Positions 1-8,438 of a stretch of DNA of 64,000 nucleotides are shown here, piece by piece. The notes under the pieces are model-generated. The model made no database searches and was not told the DNA's origin. It was given only the letters and a program-made list of their open reading frames with translations. The first letter of the stretch is position 1, and every line of letters starts with the position of its first letter. The position numbers were made by a program, and so were the translations under genes. The DNA is from Thalassotalea sp. Sam97 (lineage in GTDB: Bacteria > Pseudomonadota > Gammaproteobacteria > Enterobacterales > Alteromonadaceae), in assembly GCF_041379765.1 (NCBI RefSeq), contig NZ_CP166919.1, forward strand, positions 3,162,001 to 3,226,000, given 5' to 3'.

Positions 1-46
1 TTCATAAAATGCCTCAGTGAGATAGTTTTAAAAATACACGCTAATC

Positions 47-72
47 GATGTTATTTATGCGGAAATAACATC
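47..72. repeat. Perfect 10-bp inverted repeat in the leading intergenic region
   Basis: GATGTTATTT at 47-56 and its exact complement AAATAACATC at 63-72 are separated by six bases. On the minus strand a T-rich stretch follows about 15 nt after the stem, so it could end a minus-strand transcript, but the spacing is not that of a standard intrinsic terminator. The gene to its left lies outside the window. Confidence 0.45.
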
Positions 73-100
73 TACAAAAAACGTCACAGACAGCATACTA

Positions 101-144
101 CATGAGGCAGACAATTAAATACCATGTAAGGCAGACAGTGAAAT
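101..144. repeat. Two imperfect ~20-bp direct repeats
   Basis: CATG..GGCAGACA..AAAT occurs at 101-120 and again, with small insertions and changes, at 123-144. The copies are adjacent and lie about 165 bp upstream of the protease gene. They could be regulator half-sites or a slippage duplication. Apart from these and the hairpin at 47-72, I see only AT-rich DNA in 1-307. Confidence 0.4.
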
Positions 145-307
145 GTTAGCGCAGTTTTTTTATTTATTTACGCTAAGCGTAGAGTATAGAAATCAAAAAA
201 TCGAGAAAAAAATGATGATTTTTTGTTAAAAATTGGTAGCGCTTACATTGCGTGCTGACTCGAACGATTGCTTGTTCTACTTTAATTGCCTGTTACATCG
301 TGGCAGA

Positions 308-1588
308 ATGAAAAAAAATCAAATGGACGGTTTCATGAGAGCATTCGCAGTATTGCTATGCCTACTAAGCATTAATATGGTTAATGCCAACGATAAAGCA
401 CAGCAAATATTTCAAGATTTAGCTCCTGCGCTATTTCAAATTCGCTTAATCGATAAAGCCACGTCGGAAAAATCGAGTATCGGCTCTGGCTTTCAAATTA
501 ATAGCTACGGCCACATTGCTACCAACTATCACGTTATCTCTGGTTACGCACAACATCCGGAAAAATATCTCATTGAGTATGAAGATCACCTCGGTAACAA
601 AGGCCAGTTACACTTGAAAACCGTTGATGTGATTAACGACCTTGCTATTGTTGTTAAGCAAGATAACATTGGTGAACAACACTTCACCCTTGCCGAGCAT
701 ATTCCAGAAAAAGGAGAGGAATTATACTCATTAGGCAACCCTCATGATCTCGGTATGATCGTTGTCCCGGGAACTTACAATGGCCTGAAAAAAGAATCAT
801 TTAATGAGCGGATTCATTTTACCGGTTCCGTTAACCCTGGAATGAGTGGTGGCCCGGTCGTTAATAAAGCCGGTGAAGTTATCGGCATTAATGTTGCTAC
901 GTCTGGAAATCAAATTGGTTTTCTTATTCCCCATAGTAAACTGATCAACTTAATCGCTAAGTTTGATGAGCAGGTGAGCCTATCGTATACCCAGCAAATT
1001 AACCAACAACTACATCAATATCAGAGTCACTTATTCAGTACGTTATTAAGTCATGACTGGCCGTTAAAGAAGTTTGCCAACGCGTTGATCCCTGATACCG
1101 GTGTCAACTTTATCCGCTGCTGGGGTAACTCTAATGCAGATCGCCCAGACGAATTAATATTTAAAGCCGTTACCAATTGCCAAATGGAAGAGTACGTTTA
1201 TTTATCTGATACCTTAACAACGGGCAATATTGATATGGAGTTTCACTATTTTGATGCGGATCAACTCGGTGCCAATCGCTTTTATCAATTGTACCAAGGC
1301 TATATTAGCGGCGCAGGTCCTGGAAACAGCGCCAGCAAAGAGGATGTAACTGAGTTTGCATGCCAACATGACATAGTCGAGTCGGCATCTGTAGCCATTC
1401 GTAACAAAGCGATTCTATGTGTGCGCGCATACAAAAAGTACCAAGGCTTATACGACATTATGTACTTGTCGGCTTCGGTGGATAAAACCAACTCGGCAAT
1501 AGTAGGCCATTACACACTTGCAGGCGTAAACAAGGACTTCGCGCAAGCCTTCAATCAACGCTTTATGGAGGCTGTAAAATGGAACTAA
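308..1588 (+). CDS. Exported trypsin-fold serine protease with cysteine-containing C-terminal domain
   Basis: A signal peptide (about residues 10-27, ending VNA) precedes a chymotrypsin/DegP-like protease domain. The catalytic triad is visible: His75 in TNYHV, Asp111 in NDLAIV, Ser180 in GMSGGP. No PDZ domain follows; instead there is a domain of about 190 residues with four cysteines (271, 291, 352, 371) that could form two disulfides in the periplasm. I prefer the ATG at 308 because of its Lys-Lys n-region. A TTG at 233 would add 25 residues without signal-peptide character, and an ATG at 335 is also possible. The last 10 bases overlap the next gene, an FHA-domain membrane protein, so the two are probably co-translated. 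Substrate unknown. Confidence 0.85.
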   Translation: MKKNQMDGFMRAFAVLLCLLSINMVNANDKAQQIFQDLAPALFQIRLIDKATSEKSSIGSGFQINSYGHIATNYHVISGYAQHPEKYLIEYEDHLGNKGQLHLKTVDVINDLAIVVKQDNIGEQHFTLAEHIPEKGEELYSLGNPHDLGMIVVPGTYNGLKKESFNERIHFTGSVNPGMSGGPVVNKAGEVIGINVATSGNQIGFLIPHSKLINLIAKFDEQVSLSYTQQINQQLHQYQSHLFSTLLSHDWPLKKFANALIPDTGVNFIRCWGNSNADRPDELIFKAVTNCQMEEYVYLSDTLTTGNIDMEFHYFDADQLGANRFYQLYQGYISGAGPGNSASKEDVTEFACQHDIVESASVAIRNKAILCVRAYKKYQGLYDIMYLSASVDKTNSAIVGHYTLAGVNKDFAQAFNQRFMEAVKWN

Positions 1589-2562
1589 TTATTGAAGAAA
1601 TCAGCCGAGGTAAAAAAATCAAAAACCGTCATAAGTTTGCCACGGACGAGGTGCACATTGGTCGTGGTTTTCAAAATGATATTATCTTATCCGACCCACA
1701 CGTTTGCTCTGAGCACTTAAATTTAAGATTTGAGCACGGTCAGTGGTTAATGCAAGATATGCAATCGGTTAATGGCACGCAGCTAGATAACAAGCAGCCA
1801 GTTGTCGGTTGGCAGCCAGTGCAATCTGGTGACATAGTTCACCTTGGCAAAACCCGCCTACGACTATTTTTTGCCAATCACCCTGTCGCGAAAAGCGTGG
1901 CATTTACCAAAGTCGAACGCTTCGTTGAGCGCCTCGGTAGCCTATCTTGGGTGATCGCCATGGTTGCAATCTTTGCGCTGATCACTTTTGCCCTAAATTA
2001 TTTACAAATCGCTGTACGAGATGTCAATTATGGGCAACTGACAGAGACTACAATTTACACAACCTTAGCTTATGCGATGTGGCCACTGTTATGTTCATTA
2101 ATGGCATTTATGAACAAAAATGAAGCCCGGGTAGGTAGCCAACTAGGAGTGAGCTTTTTTATTCTCAATTTATTTTGGCTGATCGATTTTGCCGATCGCT
2201 TTTTAGCATTTAACAGCTCTAGTCTGTGGCAATGGGGCTGGCTCACCAATTCACTCTATATTGTCACCACCTTTATGTTGTTTTGGTTTAACCTTTATAT
2301 CGCTTTTTCACAATCAAACAAGCGACGAAGCAAGGTTGCGGCATTATTAACACTGCTTATTTACGGTGGTTTATACCTTAATGACTTAACTCAACAACCA
2401 GAATTTAATGCCTATCCAAGCTACGATAGCACGATTATGATGCCATCGCTGTCGATAAAGCCCGCGGCTGATAGTGCGCAATTTAATAACAATACTGACC
2501 AGTTGTTCGAACAAGTTAGTAAAGCAAGCCAGCAACCAAAAGCTGACGCTAATAAGCAATAG
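1579..2562 (+). CDS. FHA-domain protein with five membrane segments
   Basis: Residues about 5-95 form a forkhead-associated (phosphothreonine-binding) domain: GR at 28-29, Ser44-x-His46, and NG at 65-66 match the conserved FHA positions. Five hydrophobic segments follow (about 122-144, 160-178, 188-210, 221-243, 251-270), then a polar Gln/Asn-rich tail. The FHA domain would be cytoplasmic. The start at 1579 has a GGAG eight bases upstream, inside the protease gene, with a 10-bp overlap. The pair suggests a phosphorylation-responsive membrane protein working with an exported protease. No Ser/Thr kinase or phosphatase gene is in the window. A strong terminator follows. Confidence 0.8.
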   Translation: MELIIEEISRGKKIKNRHKFATDEVHIGRGFQNDIILSDPHVCSEHLNLRFEHGQWLMQDMQSVNGTQLDNKQPVVGWQPVQSGDIVHLGKTRLRLFFANHPVAKSVAFTKVERFVERLGSLSWVIAMVAIFALITFALNYLQIAVRDVNYGQLTETTIYTTLAYAMWPLLCSLMAFMNKNEARVGSQLGVSFFILNLFWLIDFADRFLAFNSSSLWQWGWLTNSLYIVTTFMLFWFNLYIAFSQSNKRRSKVAALLTLLIYGGLYLNDLTQQPEFNAYPSYDSTIMMPSLSIKPAADSAQFNNNTDQLFEQVSKASQQPKADANKQ

Positions 2563-2625
2563 CGCTGTAATCCTGGCGTGTTTTGATACGAAAAACGTAT
2601 TTCAAGACGGGGTAGCTAATAACGA

Positions 2626-2655
2626 AAAAGCCCGAACTATGTTGTTCGGGCTTTT
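2626..2655. terminator. Bidirectional terminator between the FHA gene and trpS
   Basis: AAAAGCCCGAAC at 2626-2637 pairs perfectly with GTTCGGGCTTTT at 2644-2655 around a six-base loop. A and T runs on either side let it work for the FHA gene (plus) and for trpS (minus), which converge here. Confidence 0.9.
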
Positions 2656-2674
2656 GTAAAAATATAGCTGATGC

Positions 2675-3679
2675 TTAAGGTTTGGGGATAAAACCAACAG
2701 CCTCATTAACAGATGCCAATACCTTGCTGGCACGAGCCGATGCTTTTTCAGCACCTTCACGCATAACTTGATCTAAGAATCCTTGATCTTGGCGGTATTC
2801 ATGGAATTTTTGTTGAATCGGCTGCAACATTGCTACCACAGCTTCTGCTACATCGCCTTTTAAGTGACCATACATTTTATCTTCGTACTTAGGCACTAAA
2901 GACTCAATGCTTTCACCAGTAGCACACGACAATAAGCTCAGTAGGTTCGATACGCCTGGTTTTTCTTCTACGTTATAGTAAATACGAGCTAATTCATCAG
3001 AGTCGGTTACCGCGCGTTTGATTTTCTTAGTGATCTTCTTCGGATCTTCCAATAAACCAATAAAATTACCTGGATTATCATCTGACTTAGACATCTTTTT
3101 CTGTGGGTCAAGTAAACTCATCACTCGAGCACCTGTTTCCGGGATGTACGGATCTGGTACTTGGAAGGTATCGCCGTAAATGTTATTAAAACGGGTTGCA
3201 ATATCACGAGCTAATTCAAGATGTTGCTTTTGATCTTCGCCTACCGGCACGCGATTGGCGTTGTATAATAAGATGTCTGCAGCCATTAATACTGGGTAGG
3301 TAAATAGACCTGCATTGATATCTGCACCCGCCCTGCTCGACTTATCTTTAAATTGAGTCATGCGGTTAAGCTCGCCCATTTGCGTGTAACAATTAAGGAC
3401 CCAAGCAAGTTGGCTATGCTCTGGTACATGTGACTGAACAAAAATGGTACTTTTATTGTGATCAACGCCACAGGCCAAATATAGTGCTAAGCCATCTAAA
3501 ACGGCTTTGCGCAACGCGACAGGATCTTGACGCACTGTGATGGCGTGTAGGTCAACCAATGAATAATAACACTGGTGATCATCCTGCATTCCAACCCATT
3601 GACGCAATGCGCCTAGATAATTACCAATAGTCAGCTCACCCGATGGCTGACAACCACTTAAAACAACTGGCTTAGTCAT
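2675..3679 (-). CDS. trpS: Tryptophanyl-tRNA synthetase
   Basis: Class I aminoacyl-tRNA synthetase that charges tRNA-Trp in the cytoplasm. The HIGH-type signature appears as TIGN near residue 17 and KMSKS is at 195-199; the length (334 residues) is normal for the bacterial enzyme. It lies 8 bp downstream of rpe and should share its transcript, ending at the bidirectional terminator at 2626-2655. In enterics gph sits between rpe and trpS; here it is absent. Confidence 0.97.
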   Translation of the reverse strand: MTKPVVLSGCQPSGELTIGNYLGALRQWVGMQDDHQCYYSLVDLHAITVRQDPVALRKAVLDGLALYLACGVDHNKSTIFVQSHVPEHSQLAWVLNCYTQMGELNRMTQFKDKSSRAGADINAGLFTYPVLMAADILLYNANRVPVGEDQKQHLELARDIATRFNNIYGDTFQVPDPYIPETGARVMSLLDPQKKMSKSDDNPGNFIGLLEDPKKITKKIKRAVTDSDELARIYYNVEEKPGVSNLLSLLSCATGESIESLVPKYEDKMYGHLKGDVAEAVVAMLQPIQQKFHEYRQDQGFLDQVMREGAEKASARASKVLASVNEAVGFIPKP

Positions 3680-3687
3680 GCGATTCC

Positions 3688-4386
3688 TTAGTTATTGAAA
3701 TTACCATTATCAATGCTGGCGAGTTGCTCGCGCATCGCATCAATAACAGCCTTATAATCTGGTTGAGAAAAAATAGCTGAGCCAGCAACAAACATATCGG
3801 CGCCCGCCTCGGCTATCTGTTTTATATTATCGACCTTCACACCACCGTCTATTTCAAGACGAATGTTGTATCCGCTGGCATCAATCTTAGCTCGAACTTG
3901 GCGAAGTTTATCAAATGTCGTCTCGATAAAGCTTTGCCCACCAAAGCCAGGATTCACAGACATCAATAAAATAACATCCAGCTTATCCATAACATAATCA
4001 AGCACGTGTAATGGTGTTGCTGGGTTCAGTACCAATCCAGCCTTGCAACCATACGATTTGATTAGCTGTAACGTTCGGTCGACATGTTCGCTGGCCTCTG
4101 GATGGAAAGTAATGATACTCGCCCCGGCTTCAGCAAACATTGGAATTAAACTATCAACGGGCTTCACCATTAAATGCACGTCGATTGGCGCTTGAATACC
4201 ATAATCACGTAATGCTTTACATACCATAGGGCCGATCGTTAAATTCGGAACATAATGATTATCCATTACATCAAAATGAACGATATCAGCACCTGCCGCC
4301 AAGACCTTAGCGACATCCTCACCGAGCCGAGCAAAATCTGCCGACAGTATTGAGGGAGCAATTAAAAACGATGATTTTTCAGACAT
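3688..4386 (-). CDS. rpe: Ribulose-phosphate 3-epimerase
   Basis: Interconverts ribulose 5-phosphate and xylulose 5-phosphate in the pentose phosphate pathway. A full-length TIM barrel (232 residues) shows the family signatures APSILSADFARLG at the start, HFDVMDNHYVPN, the MSVNPGFGGQSF loop and the EIDGGV strand. It is the first gene of an rpe-trpS pair on the minus strand. Unlike in enterics it is not directly downstream of dam: a porin and a DUF2970 gene intervene on the opposite strand. Confidence 0.97.
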   Translation of the reverse strand: MSEKSSFLIAPSILSADFARLGEDVAKVLAAGADIVHFDVMDNHYVPNLTIGPMVCKALRDYGIQAPIDVHLMVKPVDSLIPMFAEAGASIITFHPEASEHVDRTLQLIKSYGCKAGLVLNPATPLHVLDYVMDKLDVILLMSVNPGFGGQSFIETTFDKLRQVRAKIDASGYNIRLEIDGGVKVDNIKQIAEAGADMFVAGSAIFSQPDYKAVIDAMREQLASIDNGNFNN

Positions 4387-4707
4387 GACTGGCGTGCCTC
4401 GGAGTCAACTCTTATAAGCTCCATACTTTAGCAAATTTGTCGCCATAAGTAGAACTCACAATCAATAAAATGGCTAAATTTTATCATTAGTTGCTTAATA
4501 TCTCTGGCCGTTAGTGCACAAAAAAAGACCATCCCGCACCAAAAGCGAGCAAGATTTAACCAGAGGTAAGAATTTTATTGTTTCCAATATTTAGAAACCC
4601 CGTTACGAAAAGGGCTAGAAGCCGGTTATCACTTTTTGGCATCACCTTTGCAATCAACCCTTAGTAGGTGAATAACATTAATAAACTATTAAGACAGGTG
4701 GGAAAAT
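4387..4707. other. Divergent intergenic region between rpe and the TorF-like porin
   Basis: These 321 bp must carry the promoters of rpe (leftward) and the porin (rightward). An AGGTGGGA ribosome binding site sits just before the porin ATG at 4708. I see no convincing terminator, RNA gene or operator. Confidence 0.5.
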
Positions 4708-5361
4708 ATGAAAATTGCTTTTAAGAAAACTTTACTGGCAACCAGTTTGGCACTAACCAGCTTTGTTAGCATCGCAGACGATCTTGGTGAGAACTGGAGC
4801 GCTAATGTCGGCTTAGTATCACAATATTTCTTCCGTGGTATCGCGCAAACAGAAACCGCTTCAGCAAGCGCTGGTTTAGATTATGAGTATGACGGTATCT
4901 ATGTTGGCACTTGGGTTGCTGATGTACAAGATGGTTTGGAAATAGATATTTACGCTGGTTATGGTTATGAGACCGAAGGGGGCTTAGGTTTGAGTATTGG
5001 TGCTACGACCTACCAATATACTGGCTTATTTGACTCAGCTTACAATGAACTAAATTTAGGGGCGAGCTACAGCTTTCTTTCTCTTGAGTACAGTGTTGGT
5101 ACTCACGAAGACGATGAAGAAATAGGTATTGAAGAGTCAGACTATGACTTTATCGCGCTTACTGCCGAATATGAAGGTTTCTACGCAACCGTGGGTAGCT
5201 GGGGTAAAGACTTTGACGGTGATTACTTTGAAGTCGGCTACGGTACCGAGGTTGGAGGTTTTGATGTTGGCGTATCACTCATTAAAAACTCAGAAGAGCT
5301 TGATGTTGAAACATTCGATGGTGAAGATTCATTAGTGTTTAGTATCGGCAAAACTTTTTAA
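4708..5361 (+). CDS. TorF-like putative outer membrane porin
   Basis: A signal peptide (about residues 1-22, ending SIA) is followed by alternating amphipathic strands rich in Tyr, Gly, Asp and Glu and by a terminal Phe, as expected of a small acidic outer membrane beta-barrel. The N-terminal part, with VGLVSQYFFRGIAQT, matches from memory the proteobacterial TorF/Gcw_chp family of putative porins. Size (217 residues) fits. A good Shine-Dalgarno precedes the ATG, and a terminator at 5424-5445 ends what looks like a single-gene transcript. The solute carried cannot be read from the sequence. Confidence 0.8.
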   Translation: MKIAFKKTLLATSLALTSFVSIADDLGENWSANVGLVSQYFFRGIAQTETASASAGLDYEYDGIYVGTWVADVQDGLEIDIYAGYGYETEGGLGLSIGATTYQYTGLFDSAYNELNLGASYSFLSLEYSVGTHEDDEEIGIEESDYDFIALTAEYEGFYATVGSWGKDFDGDYFEVGYGTEVGGFDVGVSLIKNSEELDVETFDGEDSLVFSIGKTF

Positions 5362-5423
5362 TCTCGGTTATCGCCGATAACAAAAATGATAACACATTAA
5401 CGACTGCATTCCTCCATTCATTA

Positions 5424-5445
5424 GGCAGCACTGCGCTGCCTTTTT
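5424..5445 (+). terminator. Intrinsic terminator after the porin gene
   Basis: GGCAGC (5424-5429) pairs with GCTGCC (5435-5440) around five bases and is followed by five T. Confidence 0.85.
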
Positions 5446-5563
5446 CATGTCTTTACTTTACAAATCATTTGCCGTTAACTAAAACAAGTCTATTCATAAA
5501 ATACACATGCACATAAGCCAAACGGTAAACATCAACACCGAGGTAATGATTAGGAGTAGGAAC

Positions 5564-5776
5564 ATGCCAGCGAATGCTAAAAACACATTAACGCTCAAAC
5601 AACTGTTGGCAAGCATTTTAGCGGCACTAATAGGCGTACAAAGTGATGCTTACCGACAACGAGACTTTCGCCAAGGAAAATTAAGCCACTTTATCATCGC
5701 TGGAATTATTGCGGTGACGGTATTTGTATTAGCGCTAGTTTTCGTTGTTAATGTGGTATTGAGGGTTAGCCAATAA
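5564..5776 (+). CDS. Small membrane protein of the DUF2970 type
   Basis: Seventy residues: a polar N-terminus, a conserved-looking segment with LLASILAALIGVQS, a basic linker and one C-terminal membrane helix (about residues 44-67). This layout matches DUF2970, a family of unknown function in marine gammaproteobacteria; the family call is from memory. The ATG at 5564 is chosen because AGGAG lies seven bases upstream; an upstream ATG at 5507 lacks a site. It converges on dam, with only 6 bp between the stop codons and no visible terminator there. Confidence 0.7.
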   Translation: MPANAKNTLTLKQLLASILAALIGVQSDAYRQRDFRQGKLSHFIIAGIIAVTVFVLALVFVVNVVLRVSQ

Positions 5777-5782
5777 TCAGGG

Positions 5783-6604
5783 CTATTGTGGTTTATATAA
5801 AGCTAGTAGTTCAGCCACTTTATTGCGTTTACTGCCCTTTTGGCTGATGGTGCGAGCCACATCCACCGTTTTTAATATATCGGCATGCTCGTAAATCTTG
5901 CGCGTCCAAATGGTATCGTGATTTGATATCAACACGGTTACGTTTTTTTCACGGGTTACTTCTTCGGCAGCATTGGCTAAGTCAGCCTGCTCATCTAAGC
6001 CAAAGCCATTGCCGGCATAACTAGTGAAGCTTGCAGTTTTACTTAAAGGTACATAAGGTGGATCACAATAAATGACATCGCCATCTTCAGCGCGAGCAAA
6101 TGTTTGTCGATAGCCTTCACAGACAAAATCCGTAACTTGGGCTTTCGCAGCAAACGCGTTTAACTCCTTCTCTGGAAAATATGGTCGTTTGTATTTACCA
6201 AAAGGAACGTTATAGCCACCTTTGCTGTTATAACGGCACAATCCATTATAGCCATGGCGATTCATATATAAAAACAATAAGCTACGCTGGTACGGATCTT
6301 GGCTAGCGTTAAATTGAGCACGGAGCTGATAATAACAGTCAGCATCATTATATTCTGCATTGAACAATGCTCTTGCGTCGCTAATAAATTTCTCAGGGGT
6401 TTGCTGTAATGTTTTATACAGATTAATTAAATCTTTATTAATGTCATTAAGTAGATAACGCTGATACTTGGTATTAAGAAATACCGACCCTGCTCCAGCA
6501 AATGGCTCGATTAGACGTTTACCTCGGGGGAGCATATTGGCAATGGTATCACTTAATGTATATTTACCACCGGCCCATTTTAGGAAGGCGCGTTGCTTTT
6601 GCAT
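5783..6604 (-). CDS. dam: DNA adenine methyltransferase (GATC)
   Basis: Transfers methyl from SAM to adenine N6; in gammaproteobacteria the orphan Dam acts on GATC and directs mismatch repair and replication timing. Visible motifs are FLKWAGGK at residues 7-14, the SAM-binding EPFAGAGSVF near 33-42 and the catalytic DPPY at 181-184. Length 273 is normal. It follows aroB by 44 bp on the same strand; the SPOR-domain gene damX usually found between them is missing. Confidence 0.96.
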   Translation of the reverse strand: MQKQRAFLKWAGGKYTLSDTIANMLPRGKRLIEPFAGAGSVFLNTKYQRYLLNDINKDLINLYKTLQQTPEKFISDARALFNAEYNDADCYYQLRAQFNASQDPYQRSLLFLYMNRHGYNGLCRYNSKGGYNVPFGKYKRPYFPEKELNAFAAKAQVTDFVCEGYRQTFARAEDGDVIYCDPPYVPLSKTASFTSYAGNGFGLDEQADLANAAEEVTREKNVTVLISNHDTIWTRKIYEHADILKTVDVARTISQKGSKRNKVAELLALYKPQ

Positions 6605-6648
6605 TATGTTATCGTTCTTGTGTTGCTATGCCCGGTGGCGAAAAAGGA

Positions 6649-7719
6649 TTAAGGCGCAATCGCTTGCTGTAACTGCTGTTCAGTTATGTTATCAAAAATT
6701 TCAGCTTTGCCAATAGCCGTCGGTACAATGAAACGAAGTTTACCAGCGAGATTTTTTTTATCGCGTGCCATGTGCTGTAAATACGCAGCTAACGTCATAT
6801 CCTCAGGGCCAGCTGTTGGCAAATCGAAAAAGCTAATTAGCGATGTCACTCGGTCAACATCTGCTTGCGTTAGAAAGCCCAAATACCGAGCTAAGCGCGC
6901 AGCCTGAACCATACCTACAGAAACCGCTTCACCGTGCAGCCAAACACCATAACCTTGCTCTGCTTCAATCGCATGCCCAAAGGTGTGGCCTAAATTCAAT
7001 AACGCACGTACGCCTGATTCTTTTTCATCAGCGGCAACAATATCGGCTTTCGCTTGGCAACAGCGTTGGACCATTTCAATCATCACATCTGAGCGTTGTT
7101 GCTTAATTGCCTGCTTATTTTCTTCTAACCAAGAAAAAAACTCTACATCACCCAAAATACCGTATTTGATGACCTCAGCCATGCCTGCAGCAAACTCTCT
7201 GTTGGGTAGCGTTTTCAAGGTATCGATATCAATGACTACCGCCTGAGGTTGATAAAATGCACCAATCATATTCTTACCCAGAGGATGATTGACAGCAGTT
7301 TTACCACCAACTGAAGAATCGACTTGCGACAGTAACGTTGTTGGCACTTGAATAAAATTAATACCGCGTTGATAACAAGCTGCTACGAATCCAGTTAAAT
7401 CTCCGATAACACCACCACCGAGCGCAATCAATGTTGTATCTCGGCCATGCTGGTGCTTAAGCATATGAGCAATGACATACTCAAAGTTAGCGAGATTTTT
7501 TTCAGATTCACCATCGGCAAGCACAACAACATCAATTTCTAAACCAGGCAATTGATGTTGCAGAGACTGTAAATAGAGTGTGTTAACGACATCATTGGTA
7601 ATAATAACAACACGCTTACCATTGATGTGGGAAAGGATTGGGCTACTATCGCTTAGCAGCCCTGAGTCGATATAGATAGGGTAACTTCTAGAGTCAAGTT
7701 GTACTATCAAATCGGGCAT
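6649..7719 (-). CDS. aroB: 3-dehydroquinate synthase
   Basis: Second step of the shikimate pathway: converts DAHP to 3-dehydroquinate using NAD and a divalent metal. The NAD-binding GGGVIGDLTGFVAA segment, the PTTLLSQVDSSVGGKTAVNHP motif and the metal-ligand histidines in LGHTFGHAIE and LHGEAVSVGM are all present. It starts 5 bp after aroK, giving the classical aroK-aroB operon. Confidence 0.97.
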   Translation of the reverse strand: MPDLIVQLDSRSYPIYIDSGLLSDSSPILSHINGKRVVIITNDVVNTLYLQSLQHQLPGLEIDVVVLADGESEKNLANFEYVIAHMLKHQHGRDTTLIALGGGVIGDLTGFVAACYQRGINFIQVPTTLLSQVDSSVGGKTAVNHPLGKNMIGAFYQPQAVVIDIDTLKTLPNREFAAGMAEVIKYGILGDVEFFSWLEENKQAIKQQRSDVMIEMVQRCCQAKADIVAADEKESGVRALLNLGHTFGHAIEAEQGYGVWLHGEAVSVGMVQAARLARYLGFLTQADVDRVTSLISFFDLPTAGPEDMTLAAYLQHMARDKKNLAGKLRFIVPTAIGKAEIFDNITEQQLQQAIAP

Positions 7720-7724
7720 TGAAT

Positions 7725-8243
7725 TTAGAAATCCAATTTTTCAATGATTTTATTGGCGACAACCTTCGCACTTTGATCATCAGTTTGCACAACAATGTCA
7801 GCGATCTCTTCATATAAAGGATTACGCTCTTGTGCAAGTCTCTCTAAAACCGAGCGAGAGTCTTCATCAGTTTGCAGTAGTGGACGACGGCGATCACGCT
7901 GAGTGCGGGCTACTTGTTTGTCGATTGTGGTCTCTAAATACACCACAATACCGCGCGCTGATAGACGATTACGGATTAGGTCGCTGATTACTGAACCACC
8001 ACCCGTTGCTAATACGATACCTTGTAATTCGGTAAGGTCATCGATGACGGTTTCTTCGCGCTTTCTAAACCCTTCTTCGCCTTCCAAATCAAAAACCCAT
8101 GAAATATCAGCACCGGTACGGCGCTCTATTTCCTGGTCTGAATCATAAAATTCCAGGTGTAGTTTGTCAGCGATTTCTCTGCCAATTGTGCTTTTACCTG
8201 CCCCCATAGGGCCGATCAGGAAGATGTTACGTTTTTCTGCCAT
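7725..8243 (-). CDS. aroK: Shikimate kinase I
   Basis: Phosphorylates shikimate at the 3-hydroxyl with ATP. The Walker A loop GPMGAGKST is at residues 11-19; the shikimate-binding aspartate (SDQEIERRTG), the GGGSV motif and the RRRPLL lid arginines follow. Length is 172 residues. It lies about 195 bp downstream of pilQ on the same strand, the pilMNOPQ-aroK-aroB order common in gammaproteobacteria. Confidence 0.96.
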   Translation of the reverse strand: MAEKRNIFLIGPMGAGKSTIGREIADKLHLEFYDSDQEIERRTGADISWVFDLEGEEGFRKREETVIDDLTELQGIVLATGGGSVISDLIRNRLSARGIVVYLETTIDKQVARTQRDRRRPLLQTDEDSRSVLERLAQERNPLYEEIADIVVQTDDQSAKVVANKIIEKLDF

Positions 8244-8374
8244 GAGCTTATTACTACTCGAAATATTGATAAGTTAACGATTTTGAGGACGCTCCTCGAC
8301 GAAATTAAGGGCGCAATTATCGCAGTAATATTAGATAAAATGCAAGCACCTGTTTTAAAAAAACGCAACTCAAC

Positions 8375-8399
8375 CTACAACAAGGCAAGCTTGTTGCAG
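8375..8399 (-). terminator. Possible weak terminator or processing hairpin between pilQ and aroK
   Basis: CTACAACAAG (8375-8384) and CTTGTTGCAG (8390-8399) form a 10-bp stem with one mismatch. Read on the minus strand it is followed after about 11 nt by seven T. The gap is longer than usual, so partial termination or an mRNA-processing element are equally likely. Confidence 0.35.
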
Positions 8400-8438
8400 G
8401 TGACAGCCATTGCATTTACATGCCGTTAACCTAATAGG

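Noticed and set aside
2505..2530. TTCGAAC resembling a tRNA T-loop
   Set aside because: Inside the FHA coding sequence, with no acceptor or anticodon stem around it; no tRNA was found anywhere in the window.
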